From contig NZ_ATAX01000035.1 of assembly GCF_000571935.1 (NCBI RefSeq), forward strand, positions 1 through 64,000: a DNA stretch of 64,000 nucleotides, written 5' to 3'. The notes below the pieces were generated by a model. It made no database searches, was not told the origin of the DNA, and worked only from the letters and a program-made list of their open reading frames with translations. Positions 33,751 to 44,263 of this stretch are shown here, in pieces. Origin of the DNA: Ruminococcus flavefaciens 007c (lineage in GTDB: Bacteria; Bacillota; Clostridia; Oscillospirales; Ruminococcaceae). The position numbers and the translations under genes are program-made. Each line of letters opens with the position of its first letter. The first letter of the stretch is position 1.

Positions 33751-34938
33751 ATGAAGAAATATACAGGAAAAGCCTTGAAAGCTGCGTATACGGCGGCTGC
33801 AGCCCTGCTTCTTGTGTTCTGTCTGACTGATACTCAGGCAGCATCGGAGGCGGTATGCAGCGGTATAAGACGCTGTCTTGATACGGTCATACCGTCGCTC
33901 TTTGCTGTTATGGTGTTCTCCTCGGTATTCGCAGAGAGCGGAGCAGTCTCCCTGATGCCTGCATGGGCAGGGAAGCTCAGCCGTCTCCTCTTCGGCATGG
34001 GCGGAGAGGTATTCCCCGTATTCACCTTCAGTATGTTTGCGGGCTATCCTGTGGGAGCAAGGCTGCTTTATGAGGAATACTCCGCAGGGAGACTGGAAAA
34101 GCGGCAGGCGGAGCTGCTGGCGGGACTGTGCTTCGGCGCGGGGCCGGCCTTTATATTCGGCTGTATCTCACGCAGGCTTTACGGCACATCGTCCCCGGGA
34201 CAGCTGCTGCTCATTTCCAATGCAGCCGCAAATATACTGCTTGCGCTGGCGGTTTCCGTGTTTTTGCGCAGGTGCGCTCCGCCGCAGACGGCAAAGCGCA
34301 GAACGTGCATATCAGTGGATATGCTGACGGACTGTGTTATCGGCAGCGGCAGGGCAATGGCGGGGATATGTGCTATGATACTGGCTTTTTCCGCAGTCAC
34401 GGCGTTTCTGGAGCGTACAGGAGCCGTTTCCGCGGCAGGAGCGCTCATAGCCGGATTCACCTCACTTGACAGGAAACAGGCTTCACAGCTTGTCGCGGTC
34501 TTTCTTGATGTGACCTCTGCGGGGGAGCTTCCCCGGGGCGACTGGCTGCTGCTGCCCTATATAAGCGGTCTGACCTCTCTCGGTGGGGTATGCGTGTACT
34601 GCCAGACGGCAGCGGTGAGCAGGGGAAGGCTCTCCATGAAGCCCTTCATTATAATAAGAACAGCGGCATCGGTTATAAGCTTTTATGTATGCAGGCTGCT
34701 GCTGCCCATATTCATGGAGCGCGAGACAATGGCGGCGTCGGCGCTGAAGCCGTGCAGCGGGACCACGGCAGTGCCCTCGGTCATGCTGGTGCTGATGACG
34801 GTGATGCTGATGTGGGAATACGGGGGCAGAAGCGGCGGCAATCAGCTTCAAGCACATAAAAATTCACGAAAAGGCCGCAGATTTGTTCACAGTGCCAAAA
34901 ATTGTGAAAGCTTGCAGAAAAGGCTTGATTTATTGTAA
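33751..34938 (+). CDS. YlbJ-like sporulation membrane protein
   Basis: 395 residues with about eight membrane helices. Segments such as VIPSLFAVMVFSSVF, FPVFTFSMFAGYPVGARLL, AGLCFGAGPAFIFGCI and LTSLGGVCVYCQTAA match the nucleoside-recognition/YlbJ (SpoVV) group that moves dipicolinate across the mother-cell membrane in Bacillus. It is divergent from yqfC with only 57 bases between starts, so the two operons share a control region. The function is inferred from the family. Confidence 0.72.
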   Translation: MKKYTGKALKAAYTAAAALLLVFCLTDTQAASEAVCSGIRRCLDTVIPSLFAVMVFSSVFAESGAVSLMPAWAGKLSRLLFGMGGEVFPVFTFSMFAGYPVGARLLYEEYSAGRLEKRQAELLAGLCFGAGPAFIFGCISRRLYGTSSPGQLLLISNAAANILLALAVSVFLRRCAPPQTAKRRTCISVDMLTDCVIGSGRAMAGICAMILAFSAVTAFLERTGAVSAAGALIAGFTSLDRKQASQLVAVFLDVTSAGELPRGDWLLLPYISGLTSLGGVCVYCQTAAVSRGRLSMKPFIIIRTAASVISFYVCRLLLPIFMERETMAASALKPCSGTTAVPSVMLVLMTVMLMWEYGGRSGGNQLQAHKNSRKGRRFVHSAKNCESLQKRLDLL

Positions 34939-34951
34939 AAAGGTGGTAAAA

Positions 34952-34956
34952 TATAA

Positions 34957-34957
<1 letters not shown>
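34952..34957 (+). promoter_or_regulatory. -10 box of groESL
   Basis: TATAAT directly upstream of and overlapping the CIRCE element; the -35 region is poor (TTTATT at 34929-34934). Confidence 0.6.
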
Positions 34958-35293
<336 letters not shown>

Positions 35294-35300
35294 GAACTAC

Positions 35301-35378
35301 TGTAGGGAACGCTGCCCTCGGCGTCCCGAATATACATCAGATATTAAGCATGGAACGGCGAGGGCACCGTTCCCTACA
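35301..35378. repeat. Palindromic repeat inside the groESL operon
   Basis: An 11-bp stem TGTAGGGAACG (35301-35311) / CGTTCCCTACA (35368-35378) extended by TGCCCTCG / CGAGGGCA after one mismatch. It forms a long hairpin in the groES-groEL mRNA. Similar TGTAGGG ends occur near 3700-3720, so it is probably a mobile or REP-like unit. It could tune the groES/groEL ratio. Confidence 0.75.
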
Positions 35379-35403
35379 AATCAAGATATGATAAAAGGAG
35401 TAG

Positions 35404-37032
<1,629 letters not shown>

Positions 37033-37045
37033 TAAAGAACAGCAC

Positions 37046-37076
37046 AAAGCCCTCTCCGAGCGGGAGGGCTTTATTT
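37046..37076 (+). terminator. Terminator of groESL
   Basis: AAAGCCCTCTC (37046-37056) / GGGAGGGCTTT (37062-37072), loop CGAGC, followed by ATTTCTGTT. Confidence 0.85.
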
Positions 37077-37104
37077 CTGTTATATCAGTTTTTTCGGAGG
37101 TACT

Positions 37105-38712
37105 ATGATAACAGTCAGCAATGTGAGCGTTCAGTTTGGCGGCTCGACGCTTTTCAAGAACGTAAACCTGAAATTCACCAATGGCAACTGCTACGGTGTT
37201 ATCGGCGCCAACGGCGCAGGAAAATCCACCTTTCTCCGTGTTCTGTGCGGAGAACTGGAGCCTGCCTCAGGTGAGGTGACAATGCCCAAGGAGGAGCGTC
37301 TCAGCGTACTCAAGCAGGATCACTTCGCCTATGACGAGTACACGGTACTGGATACCGTTATTATGGGAAATGCCCGCCTTTACGAGATAATGCAGGAGAA
37401 GGACGCCCTTTACGCAAAGGAGGACTTCTCCGAGGAGGACGGCGTAAAGGCTTCCGAGCTGGAGGGCGAATTCGCTGAGCTCAACGGCTGGGAGGCTGAG
37501 TCCGACGCTTCCAAGCTCATACAGGGACTGGGACTTTCCGAGGATATACTCTATTCCCAGATGTCGTCCCTTTCGGGTAACGAAAAGGTAAAGGTGCTGC
37601 TTGCACAGGCTCTTTTCGGCAATCCCGATATAATACTCCTTGACGAGCCTACCAACCACCTTGATATAGACGCAGTACGCTGGCTTGAGGAGTTCCTCTC
37701 GGAGTACTTCGGTACAGTTATAGTCGTATCCCATGACAGACACTTCCTCAATAACGTATGCACACATATCGTGGATATAGACTACAACAAGATCAAGATG
37801 TATGTGGGCAACTATGAGTTCTGGTACGAGTCCAGCCAGCTCATACAGCGCATGATAAAGCAGCAGAACAAGAAGAACGAGGAGAAGATAAAGGAACTGA
37901 AGGACTTCATTGCGCGATTCTCCGCAAACAAGTCCAAGTCCAACCAGGCCACATCACGCCGAAAGCTTATTGAAAAGCTCACCGTAGAGGAGCTTCCCGC
38001 TTCAAGCAGAAGATACCCATTTATCGGCTTTGATATGGACAGAGAGCTGGGTAAGGATATATTGCAGGTGGAAGGCCTCACCAAGACCGTTGACGGCGTA
38101 AAGCTCCTTGACAACGTCAGCTTCACACTGGGCAGAACAGACAAGGTAGCTTTTGTGGGCGAGAGCGAGCAGGCGATAACCATGCTTTTCAAGATACTCA
38201 TGGAGGAGGAGCAGCCCGACTCCGGAAGCTTCAAGTGGGGAGTATCTGTTACCACATCATATATGCCCGTGGACAACTCCGAGTATTTCAACGGCTGCGA
38301 GCTGTCGATACTGGACTGGATACGCCAGTATTCCGTAAAGGACGAGACAGAGACCTATCTCCGCGGCTTCCTGGGACGTATGCTGTTCTCGGGAGACGAT
38401 GTGTACAAGCCCGTAGATGTACTGTCCGGAGGCGAAAAGGTGAGATGTATGTTCTCACGTATGATGCTTTTCGGCTCCAACGTGCTGGTGCTTGACCGTC
38501 CCACCAACCACCTTGACCTTGAGAGCATCACCGCAGTAAACAACAGCCTTATCAACTTCAAGGGAGTAGTGCTCCTTGCTTCTCACGACCATGAGATAAT
38601 GCAGACCACAGCAAACCGCATAATCGAGATACTTCCCGACGGCGGCTGTCTTGACAGACAGGGAACCTATGAGGAGTTCATAGACTTCAAGAAGGCAAAC
38701 GGACTTCTCTGA
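37105..38712 (+). CDS. ABC-F family ATPase, YbiT-like
   Basis: 535 residues with two ABC domains and no membrane helices, as in ABC-F proteins that act on the ribosome. Domain 1 is intact: Walker A GANGAGKST (residue 34), signature-like LSGNEKVKV, Walker B IILLDEPTNHLD. Between domains is the Lys-rich linker (about 245-300). Domain 2 has VGESEQAITML in place of a Walker A, signature LSGGEKVRC, and VLVLDRPTNHLD with Arg where the catalytic Glu is expected. Translation factor or antibiotic-resistance roles occur in the family. GGAGG precedes the ATG. Confidence 0.85.
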   Translation: MITVSNVSVQFGGSTLFKNVNLKFTNGNCYGVIGANGAGKSTFLRVLCGELEPASGEVTMPKEERLSVLKQDHFAYDEYTVLDTVIMGNARLYEIMQEKDALYAKEDFSEEDGVKASELEGEFAELNGWEAESDASKLIQGLGLSEDILYSQMSSLSGNEKVKVLLAQALFGNPDIILLDEPTNHLDIDAVRWLEEFLSEYFGTVIVVSHDRHFLNNVCTHIVDIDYNKIKMYVGNYEFWYESSQLIQRMIKQQNKKNEEKIKELKDFIARFSANKSKSNQATSRRKLIEKLTVEELPASSRRYPFIGFDMDRELGKDILQVEGLTKTVDGVKLLDNVSFTLGRTDKVAFVGESEQAITMLFKILMEEEQPDSGSFKWGVSVTTSYMPVDNSEYFNGCELSILDWIRQYSVKDETETYLRGFLGRMLFSGDDVYKPVDVLSGGEKVRCMFSRMMLFGSNVLVLDRPTNHLDLESITAVNNSLINFKGVVLLASHDHEIMQTTANRIIEILPDGGCLDRQGTYEEFIDFKKANGLL

Positions 38713-38755
38713 TCTGTAGGTTAATGGTATCACCGCAGAAGATAATATAAAGCAA

Positions 38756-38795
38756 CAAGCCTGAAAGCTGTAATGAAGCTTTCAGGCTTGTTTTA
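38756..38795. terminator. Terminator of the ABC-F gene
   Basis: CAAGCCTGAAAGC (38756-38768) / GCTTTCAGGCTTG (38778-38790), then TTTTATAT; shared with the minus-strand lipoprotein. Confidence 0.9.
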
Positions 38796-38802
38796 TATAC
38801 TG

Positions 38803-39207
38803 TCATTCAAATTTAAAATCGAATTTTCCGCCCTTGCATTTTTCTTCGGTATCAAGAGTGATCTTAACCGTACCTTTTCCCAGGTCGCTCAGGGATGAAT
38901 CAATTTCTTCGCCGCCCTTGAGTGAAAACAGTTCCTTTTTGGTACCGTCTGTCTCGTAGTATACGGTAATATTTCCTGATTCAAGCTTTCCCGAGTATTT
39001 GAGCTCCTTTGCCGAACCGCTCCTTGAACTGATACTGAAGCTGTCGCTGCCTTTAAAGGAAGAGAAGCTCATATGGGCAGAGCCGGTGGTATTGGATTTG
39101 ACATAGCCGGTAGCCATATAGCCGGAAGTGTTGACATTGCAGCCCGCAAGACAAAATACGGAAAGTATCATGATCAGAGAAATAATGAGAAGAGATCTTC
39201 TTTTCAT
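38803..39207 (-). CDS. Small predicted lipoprotein
   Basis: 134 residues from MKRRSLLIISLIMILSVFCLAGC, a clean lipoprotein signal (lipobox LAGC). The mature part is Ser, Gly and Lys rich with beta-type segments (SAHMSFSSFKGSDSF, KLESGNITVYYETDG) and might be a small beta barrel or sandwich. Family not recognised. AAAGGA lies about 10 bases before the ATG at 39207; an upstream ATG at 39225 is possible. Confidence 0.7.
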   Translation of the reverse strand: MKRRSLLIISLIMILSVFCLAGCNVNTSGYMATGYVKSNTTGSAHMSFSSFKGSDSFSISSRSGSAKELKYSGKLESGNITVYYETDGTKKELFSLKGGEEIDSSLSDLGKGTVKITLDTEEKCKGGKFDFKFE

Positions 39208-39244
39208 GCTGGTATATCCTTTCATTATGTCATTTTATTGATAA

Positions 39245-39267
39245 GGGGCGGATATATTATCCGCCCC
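39245..39267. repeat. REP-like palindrome
   Basis: GGGGCGGATA (39245-39254) / TATCCGCCCC (39258-39267), the same core as at 8371 and near 3740. Lies just after the glk stop. Confidence 0.78.
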
Positions 39268-39274
39268 TGCCGGA

Positions 39275-40231
39275 TCACTGATTAGCTCTTCCGAGGAAAG
39301 CAGCACCGATTATACCTGCGTCGTTGCCCAGCTTGGCAATAACGATCTCGGTATTCTTGGGTGAGTTGCGGGTATAAACTTCCTTGGCAACAAGCTCCTT
39401 CATGGGGAGGAGAAGGGGATCGCCCTCATTGCAGACGCCGCCGCCGATACAGAGTATATCGGGCTGGAAGATATTGATTGTATTTGTGATACCTGCTGCA
39501 AGGTACTTGATGTACTTGTCAACAACAGCCTTTGCGTACTTGTCGCCTGCTCTCATGCAGTCGAAGGATGTACGTGCTGTGACCTTGCCTCTTTCGTCGG
39601 CAGTCTTTGCCATGATGCTGTCGGGATGCTCTGCAATAGCCTCATTTGTCATACGGATGAGGCCTGTTGCTGAAGAATAAGCCTCAAAGCAGCCCTTTCT
39701 GCCGCATGAGCACTGTGCGCCGTCCACTTCTATAACGGTATGACCGATCTCAGCGCCTGCAAAGTTTGAGCCTGAGTAGATCTTGCCGTCGATAATGATT
39801 CCGCCGCCGACGCCTGTTCCGAGGGTGATGCATACAGCGTTCCTTGCGCCCTTTGCTGCACCTGCAACGAACTCGCCGTAAGCAGCTGCATTAGCGTCGT
39901 TCTCAATGAAAACGGGCTTGTTGATAGCTTCCTGTATGTACTTTACCATGGGAGTATCCTTGAAGCCCAGGTTATTTGAGTATTCGATGATACCTGTCTC
40001 GCTGTTGGCGATGCCGGGAGTACCTACGCCGATCCATTCGATCTGATCCATGGTGAGATCAGCATTCTTTACAGCCTCAACTGCCATTCTTGCCATATCA
40101 GCAGCGATCTCCTTTTCGGGACGGGGACAGTTGGTCTTAGTGCTTGCCTTGGCGATGATATTGTAATCCTCGTCAACTACGCCTGCGACGATATTTGTGC
40201 CGCCCAGGTCGATTCCTACATAGTATTTCAT
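39275..40231 (-). CDS. glk: ROK family glucokinase
   Basis: 318 residues. ATP-binding DLGGTNIVAGVVD at the N-terminus, catalytic IENDANAAAYGE, phosphate site TLGTGVGGGIIIDG, and the ROK zinc site CSCGRKGCFEAYSS. Phosphorylates glucose or a related hexose; ROK regulators would have an N-terminal helix-turn-helix, which is absent. Its ATG overlaps the manA stop by four bases, so it is coupled to manA and GH25. Confidence 0.92.
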   Translation of the reverse strand: MKYYVGIDLGGTNIVAGVVDEDYNIIAKASTKTNCPRPEKEIAADMARMAVEAVKNADLTMDQIEWIGVGTPGIANSETGIIEYSNNLGFKDTPMVKYIQEAINKPVFIENDANAAAYGEFVAGAAKGARNAVCITLGTGVGGGIIIDGKIYSGSNFAGAEIGHTVIEVDGAQCSCGRKGCFEAYSSATGLIRMTNEAIAEHPDSIMAKTADERGKVTARTSFDCMRAGDKYAKAVVDKYIKYLAAGITNTINIFQPDILCIGGGVCNEGDPLLLPMKELVAKEVYTRNSPKNTEIVIAKLGNDAGIIGAAFLGRANQ

Positions 40232-41202
40232 ATTATATCCTCCTTATTGATGGTAGTGACTATGATGTCACAGTTACCTTTTATAGCGTATGCGCCTATT
40301 CCTGCGGGAACAAAAACGCTTGTGCCCATTTTGAGTTCCAGCCTGTAATTATCGGCAACAAGCTCGCCGCCGCTTCCGCCTATCATCAGTACGTGTGCGA
40401 ATGAACTGCTGTCCGCGCAGAGCTCAAGTTCCTTTATGAGCCTGTGACGGTTGACATTGAAGTATTCGCAGTCTGCAAGAAGCTGAGTGACTACTCCGTC
40501 CAGCTCCATGCCGTAAACGGGACGGCTGGGATCGGAGGGTTCGGTATTTGTTACTTCTATTGCCTTTTCTATATGGAGCGGTCTCGGTTTTCCGTCTGCA
40601 CCCAGTCTGCCGTAGTCGTAGACGCGGTAGGTCACGTTGGAGCTCTGCTGTATCTCGGCAATGAGTATGCCCTTGCCGATAGCATGGAGAGTTCCGGGCT
40701 CTATGAAGAAAACGTCACCCTGCTTTACGGGAACGCGGTTTACCTTGTCCATGAGGGTATTATCCTCTATGGCCCTGCGGAATTCCTCCTTTGTGAGCTT
40801 TTCCCTGAAGCCGTAGACCAGCTCTGCGCCTTGCTCGGCATCGATGATGTACCACATTTCGGTCTTTCCGTTGTCGTTTTCATATTTTCTTGCGTATTCG
40901 TCATCGGGGTGGACCTGTACCGACAGATCGTTCCTTGCGTCGATGAGCTTTACCAGAACAGGAAAGCTGTCTCCGCTTTTAAAGCCTGTACTGACAGCTT
41001 CGGGGTGTTCCTTTACGAAGCTGCTGAGCTTCATGCCGTCATATTCGCCGCCGTCGATGATACACTCACCGTCGGGGTGACAGCTGAGCTCCCAGCTCTC
41101 TGCCAGTCTTTCAAGCTCGCTTTCCTTGCCGAACAGCTCACGGAGCCTTGTTCCGCCCCAGATATAGTCCTTGATAGGTGCTTTAAGATAAAATGGTCTC
41201 AC
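40228..41202 (-). CDS. manA: Mannose-6-phosphate isomerase, class I
   Basis: 324 residues, the short type found in Firmicutes. Zinc and substrate motifs: KDYIWGGTRL, SVQVHPDDEYAR, TEMWYIIDAE and FIEPGTLHAIGKG. Interconverts mannose-6-phosphate and fructose-6-phosphate. It sits between a GH25 lysozyme and glucokinase with ATGA overlaps on both sides; the trio suggests hexose metabolism tied to wall turnover, but this is loose inference. Confidence 0.93.
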   Translation of the reverse strand: MRPFYLKAPIKDYIWGGTRLRELFGKESELERLAESWELSCHPDGECIIDGGEYDGMKLSSFVKEHPEAVSTGFKSGDSFPVLVKLIDARNDLSVQVHPDDEYARKYENDNGKTEMWYIIDAEQGAELVYGFREKLTKEEFRRAIEDNTLMDKVNRVPVKQGDVFFIEPGTLHAIGKGILIAEIQQSSNVTYRVYDYGRLGADGKPRPLHIEKAIEVTNTEPSDPSRPVYGMELDGVVTQLLADCEYFNVNRHRLIKELELCADSSSFAHVLMIGGSGGELVADNYRLELKMGTSVFVPAGIGAYAIKGNCDIIVTTINKEDII

Positions 41203-41975
41203 TTGTTTGCCTTTCTTTCTGTATCGGCAGAGCTTTTTTCTGCCTTATTCGATGGCTTTGCGAATTCCCTGCTGAAGTCCTCCGCAGTGCCGTTATATAC
41301 ATTCAGATCGATATGCTCCTCATCGCCGTCATAGCCTGTGAGAGTGCCCTTGTCGCTGTACTGCCAGAATTTCCAGTTTATGAGGTCCGGCTCGCAGTTG
41401 ACGCTCCTTATCCAGAGGGGGTAATCGGAGAAGTTTTTTCTGATATACCTGAAATATACGGGCAGGGTGCTGTATATTATGGGCTTTACGCCGTAATGTG
41501 CTTCAAGTCTTTCAAGGAGCGGACGGAGTATAGCCTCGGTCTCCTCCTGAGAGGGCTTGTGTCTGCGCTTATCGCCGTAATACTCTATATCTATCACGGG
41601 AGGCATATCTATCTCGTCCTTCCTCACCGAGGAAATGAAATTGTCTGCCTGAGTCTCGCCTGCACTGTCAAAGCTGAAAAAGTGATAAGCTGAGACCTTT
41701 ATGCCCGTACCTGCTGCTCTGTCAAGGTTGCGGCGTACCGATTCGTCGGTGTGACCGCTGCCCTCCGTGGCTTTTATGAAGGCAAAGGAAACGTTCTGCG
41801 CTTCCAGTTCCTGCCAGTTTATGTCTCCCTGATAATTGGAAACGTCAACGCCGAATACAGGATATATAGCCCTGTTGACCCTGGCTGTGGAAAAAAAGAG
41901 CGATGCAGCCGCTGTTGCAGCGGTGAAGACACCGCCCAGCAGGACACATGATATTTTTCGTTTCACTATGTTCAT
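41199..41975 (-). CDS. Membrane-anchored GH25 muramidase
   Basis: 258 residues with an N-terminal signal or anchor helix (residues 9-30), then the GH25 fold: GVDVSNYQGDINWQEL, FAFIKATEGSGHTDESVRRN, VSAYHFFSF, MPPVIDIEYYGD (catalytic Asp/Glu), LWIRSV, and a C-terminal WQYSDKGTLTGYDGDEEHIDLNVYNG. Cleaves the MurNAc-GlcNAc bond of peptidoglycan outside the membrane. First gene of the GH25-manA-glk operon. The ribosome site GGGAG is rather far from the ATG. Confidence 0.92.
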   Translation of the reverse strand: MNIVKRKISCVLLGGVFTAATAAASLFFSTARVNRAIYPVFGVDVSNYQGDINWQELEAQNVSFAFIKATEGSGHTDESVRRNLDRAAGTGIKVSAYHFFSFDSAGETQADNFISSVRKDEIDMPPVIDIEYYGDKRRHKPSQEETEAILRPLLERLEAHYGVKPIIYSTLPVYFRYIRKNFSDYPLWIRSVNCEPDLINWKFWQYSDKGTLTGYDGDEEHIDLNVYNGTAEDFSREFAKPSNKAEKSSADTERKANK

Positions 41976-42256
41976 ACTAACAGAAACAACTCCCTGATAC
42001 TGTATTTCCCTGTGGGGAACGGAGTGACCTGACGCTGTCAGCTGTCAGGAGTCATACAATAATATAATAAACTAAAATGCTGAAATAGTCAACACTTTTT
42101 TTTCAATTGTACAAAAAGTACCTGTCCGCCGTCTTCGGCGTGAGATCAGATCTCTTTGCACAGAATGGGTTCAGCTCCTTTCGCGGCATCGGGATATTGA
42201 CAATATGTATGAAAGAAAGTATAATTGAGATGACAATGTCTTGCGGGGGAAAATAT

Positions 42257-42778
42257 ATGGATTTTGAGGAAGAATACAAAAAGAACAGGACAGCAATGAA
42301 AAGGTGCAGAAAAACAGAGACAGCTTCTTTTATAGTTTTGGCAGCAAATATCGCTATATCCATATGGCTTCTGGTAGCAGCTGTTATTTCAGGTGAGGTT
42401 CTTGTCCTGATCGCTTCCGTTCTGGGACTGGCTGCCTCCGCACTGGGCATACTCGGTTTATACAAAAAGGATTCCGCCATTGCCATAGCTGCGGGAGTGT
42501 TCCTCATAGCGGAGATGGGGATCATGTTCTTTGCTGACGGGCCCGACCTCATAGGAGTTCTGGAGGTCGCCGTATTCGGATATTTCGCTGCTGCAAACTT
42601 CCTGAATATAAAGAAGTACAGGTGGCTTGAACAGCAGGACGGCTTTCCGAATTTTGAGCCGCGTCTCAAGGAATATGACATGGACAGGGCGCAGCGCAAT
42701 ATAAAGGATCCCTATGCGAGGAAAATGGAGGAAATGAAAAAGAATAACGCTTCCGCAGGTCATATGGACGAGCTCTGA
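42257..42778 (+). CDS. Small multi-helix membrane protein
   Basis: 173 residues from MDFEEEYKKNRTAMKRCRKTE; GGGGGA lies 6 bases before the ATG at 42257. Four hydrophobic helices (about residues 22-105, for example IVLAANIAISIWLLVAAVI and VLIASVLGLAASALGILGLY) are followed by a charged cytoplasmic tail of about 60 residues with KMEEMKKNN. No family recognised. Flanked by terminator-like stems and probably transcribed alone. Confidence 0.7.
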   Translation: MDFEEEYKKNRTAMKRCRKTETASFIVLAANIAISIWLLVAAVISGEVLVLIASVLGLAASALGILGLYKKDSAIAIAAGVFLIAEMGIMFFADGPDLIGVLEVAVFGYFAAANFLNIKKYRWLEQQDGFPNFEPRLKEYDMDRAQRNIKDPYARKMEEMKKNNASAGHMDEL

Positions 42779-42919
42779 GAGGCACCGCAGAATGTGCCCT
42801 TTTATATATTGGCCGAAAAAGCATGAAATTCAACGGAAAACCATTGAATTTCAGATAAAAAGATCTTATATTCTCTGTTTTGCACAAATGAGAGAAGATT
42901 CATATGTGCAGAATGATGA

Positions 42920-42951
42920 AATCCCCGAGGCTTTGCCTCGGGGATTGTTAT
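42920..42951 (+). terminator. Strong stem-loop terminator
   Basis: AATCCCCGAGGC (42920-42931) / GCCTCGGGGATT (42935-42946), loop TTT, followed by GTTATTATT. Confidence 0.8.
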
Positions 42952-43023
42952 TATTATCATACTTGTAAAAACGTGAGCTGCGATGTGCAGGGTAGGATAA
43001 TATCCGCCGCAAAACGGCAGCTG

Positions 43024-44058
43024 TCATATTATGCCGTAAAGCTGCTTGGCGTCACAGGGGTCAAAGGGCACAAGACTGCTGCTGTTCCTTGTGAGCACAA
43101 GACCGCTGTTGTTCCCTACGGGAGTAAGCGAGAACTTGCCGTCTCGTCTGTGAGCGGCTCTGAAAACGCTGCCGAGCCTTGAATTTACGGGTATTCCCGC
43201 AAGCTCAAAGGTTATGCCCGCTTCCGTTATCCTCACATCAAGGGTGGGAAGCTCGCGGAAGGGATGGCATACCATTCCGTTGGCTGCATAGTGGCCGCGC
43301 AGAGGAGTTACCATGGTATCACGGTAAAAACGGTAAAGCAGAGCAGCAACTGCCTGCTCGGTATCATAAAGGCGCTTTCTTATCTCCTGCTCGGGAGAGG
43401 CTAAAAGCTCGGGTATCTCGCGGCATATGGCTGCTGCATTGGTGTTAAGCGCCGTGGAAAAGCTGCTGCGCATGGCAAACCGGCGGAGATGAGTGTATGA
43501 GATCTGCTGCTCGGGTACAAATTCCGGATACATAGCCGAGGCCAGATATTCGTAATTCATATGGAGCAGCCGCCTGTTGGAAAAATATGTCCACTTGGCT
43601 GCGTGTGGCAGACAGCACATATCCGACATGAAATGTACGGCTCTGCCTAAATATGCGGCGCTTTGCTTCAGGAAGCCCGCGTGATACATGGTAAGAGCCA
43701 TTGTATAGTCCTCTTCAAACATGGTCCTTGCGCTGCGGGCAAAACAGTCCTTGCCGTTGCGGAAGTAGCCTGCCACAGGAGAAAGAGGTCTGCCGTCGGT
43801 GGAGCAGGCACAGTAATAATGTCTGCCTGCGCCGTTTTCGCGGTCGTTCTTGTCGTCGGGGAGTATGGTGTATGGCAGCATTATATCCACCATTGGCTTT
43901 ATCAGGGCTTCTGCGTCGGGAGCTGCCTCTTTCAGAAGCCTGACGGAACGGATAAGTATATCCTGATGTATCTGAGTGTGAGGGAGCTGCTTCTTTTCCT
44001 CGTATTTTTCCGTAAGTGCGTGAAGTATATATGCGGTATTTTTCCATTTATTGTACAT
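43024..44058 (-). CDS. Zinc-phospholipase-C-like protein
   Basis: 344 residues from MYNKWKNTAYILHALTEKYEE; AAAGGAG lies 10 bases before the ATG at 44058 (an upstream ATG at 44106 is weaker). The helical core has His and Asp in patterns of the phospholipase C/S1-P1 nuclease fold: THQ-type IHQDI, YLGRAVHFMSDMCCLPHAAKWTYFSNRRLLHMNYEYLA. The C-terminal 70 residues look beta-rich. Unlike secreted clostridial alpha-toxins, no signal peptide is seen, so it may be cytoplasmic. The family name is tentative. Confidence 0.62.
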   Translation of the reverse strand: MYNKWKNTAYILHALTEKYEEKKQLPHTQIHQDILIRSVRLLKEAAPDAEALIKPMVDIMLPYTILPDDKNDRENGAGRHYYCACSTDGRPLSPVAGYFRNGKDCFARSARTMFEEDYTMALTMYHAGFLKQSAAYLGRAVHFMSDMCCLPHAAKWTYFSNRRLLHMNYEYLASAMYPEFVPEQQISYTHLRRFAMRSSFSTALNTNAAAICREIPELLASPEQEIRKRLYDTEQAVAALLYRFYRDTMVTPLRGHYAANGMVCHPFRELPTLDVRITEAGITFELAGIPVNSRLGSVFRAAHRRDGKFSLTPVGNNSGLVLTRNSSSLVPFDPCDAKQLYGII

Positions 44059-44214
44059 TGGTGCCGAGCTCCTTTCCTGCGCCTTGCCAGCTCTGCTGCT
44101 GACCATGCTGTCTCTTATATGAACTGTTGAGCCGCTGCTGCAGCTTCAAGTATATTTCACGATATACTAAAATTATACCCCTACAGGCGGAGTTTGTCAA
44201 CACCATGGAAATAC

Positions 44215-44239
44215 AAAAAGGGCGTTCCGAAGAACGCCC
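44215..44239 (-). terminator. Terminator of gap
   Basis: Plus-strand GGGCGTTC (44220-44227) / GAACGCCC (44232-44239), with A run 44215-44219 giving a T tail on the minus strand. Confidence 0.9.
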
Positions 44240-44263
44240 CTGATATTGCATATATGTCAGCTA

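Noticed and set aside
40444..41334. 296-codon plus-strand frame opposite manA
   Set aside because: Mirror of manA; no ribosome site and no family features.
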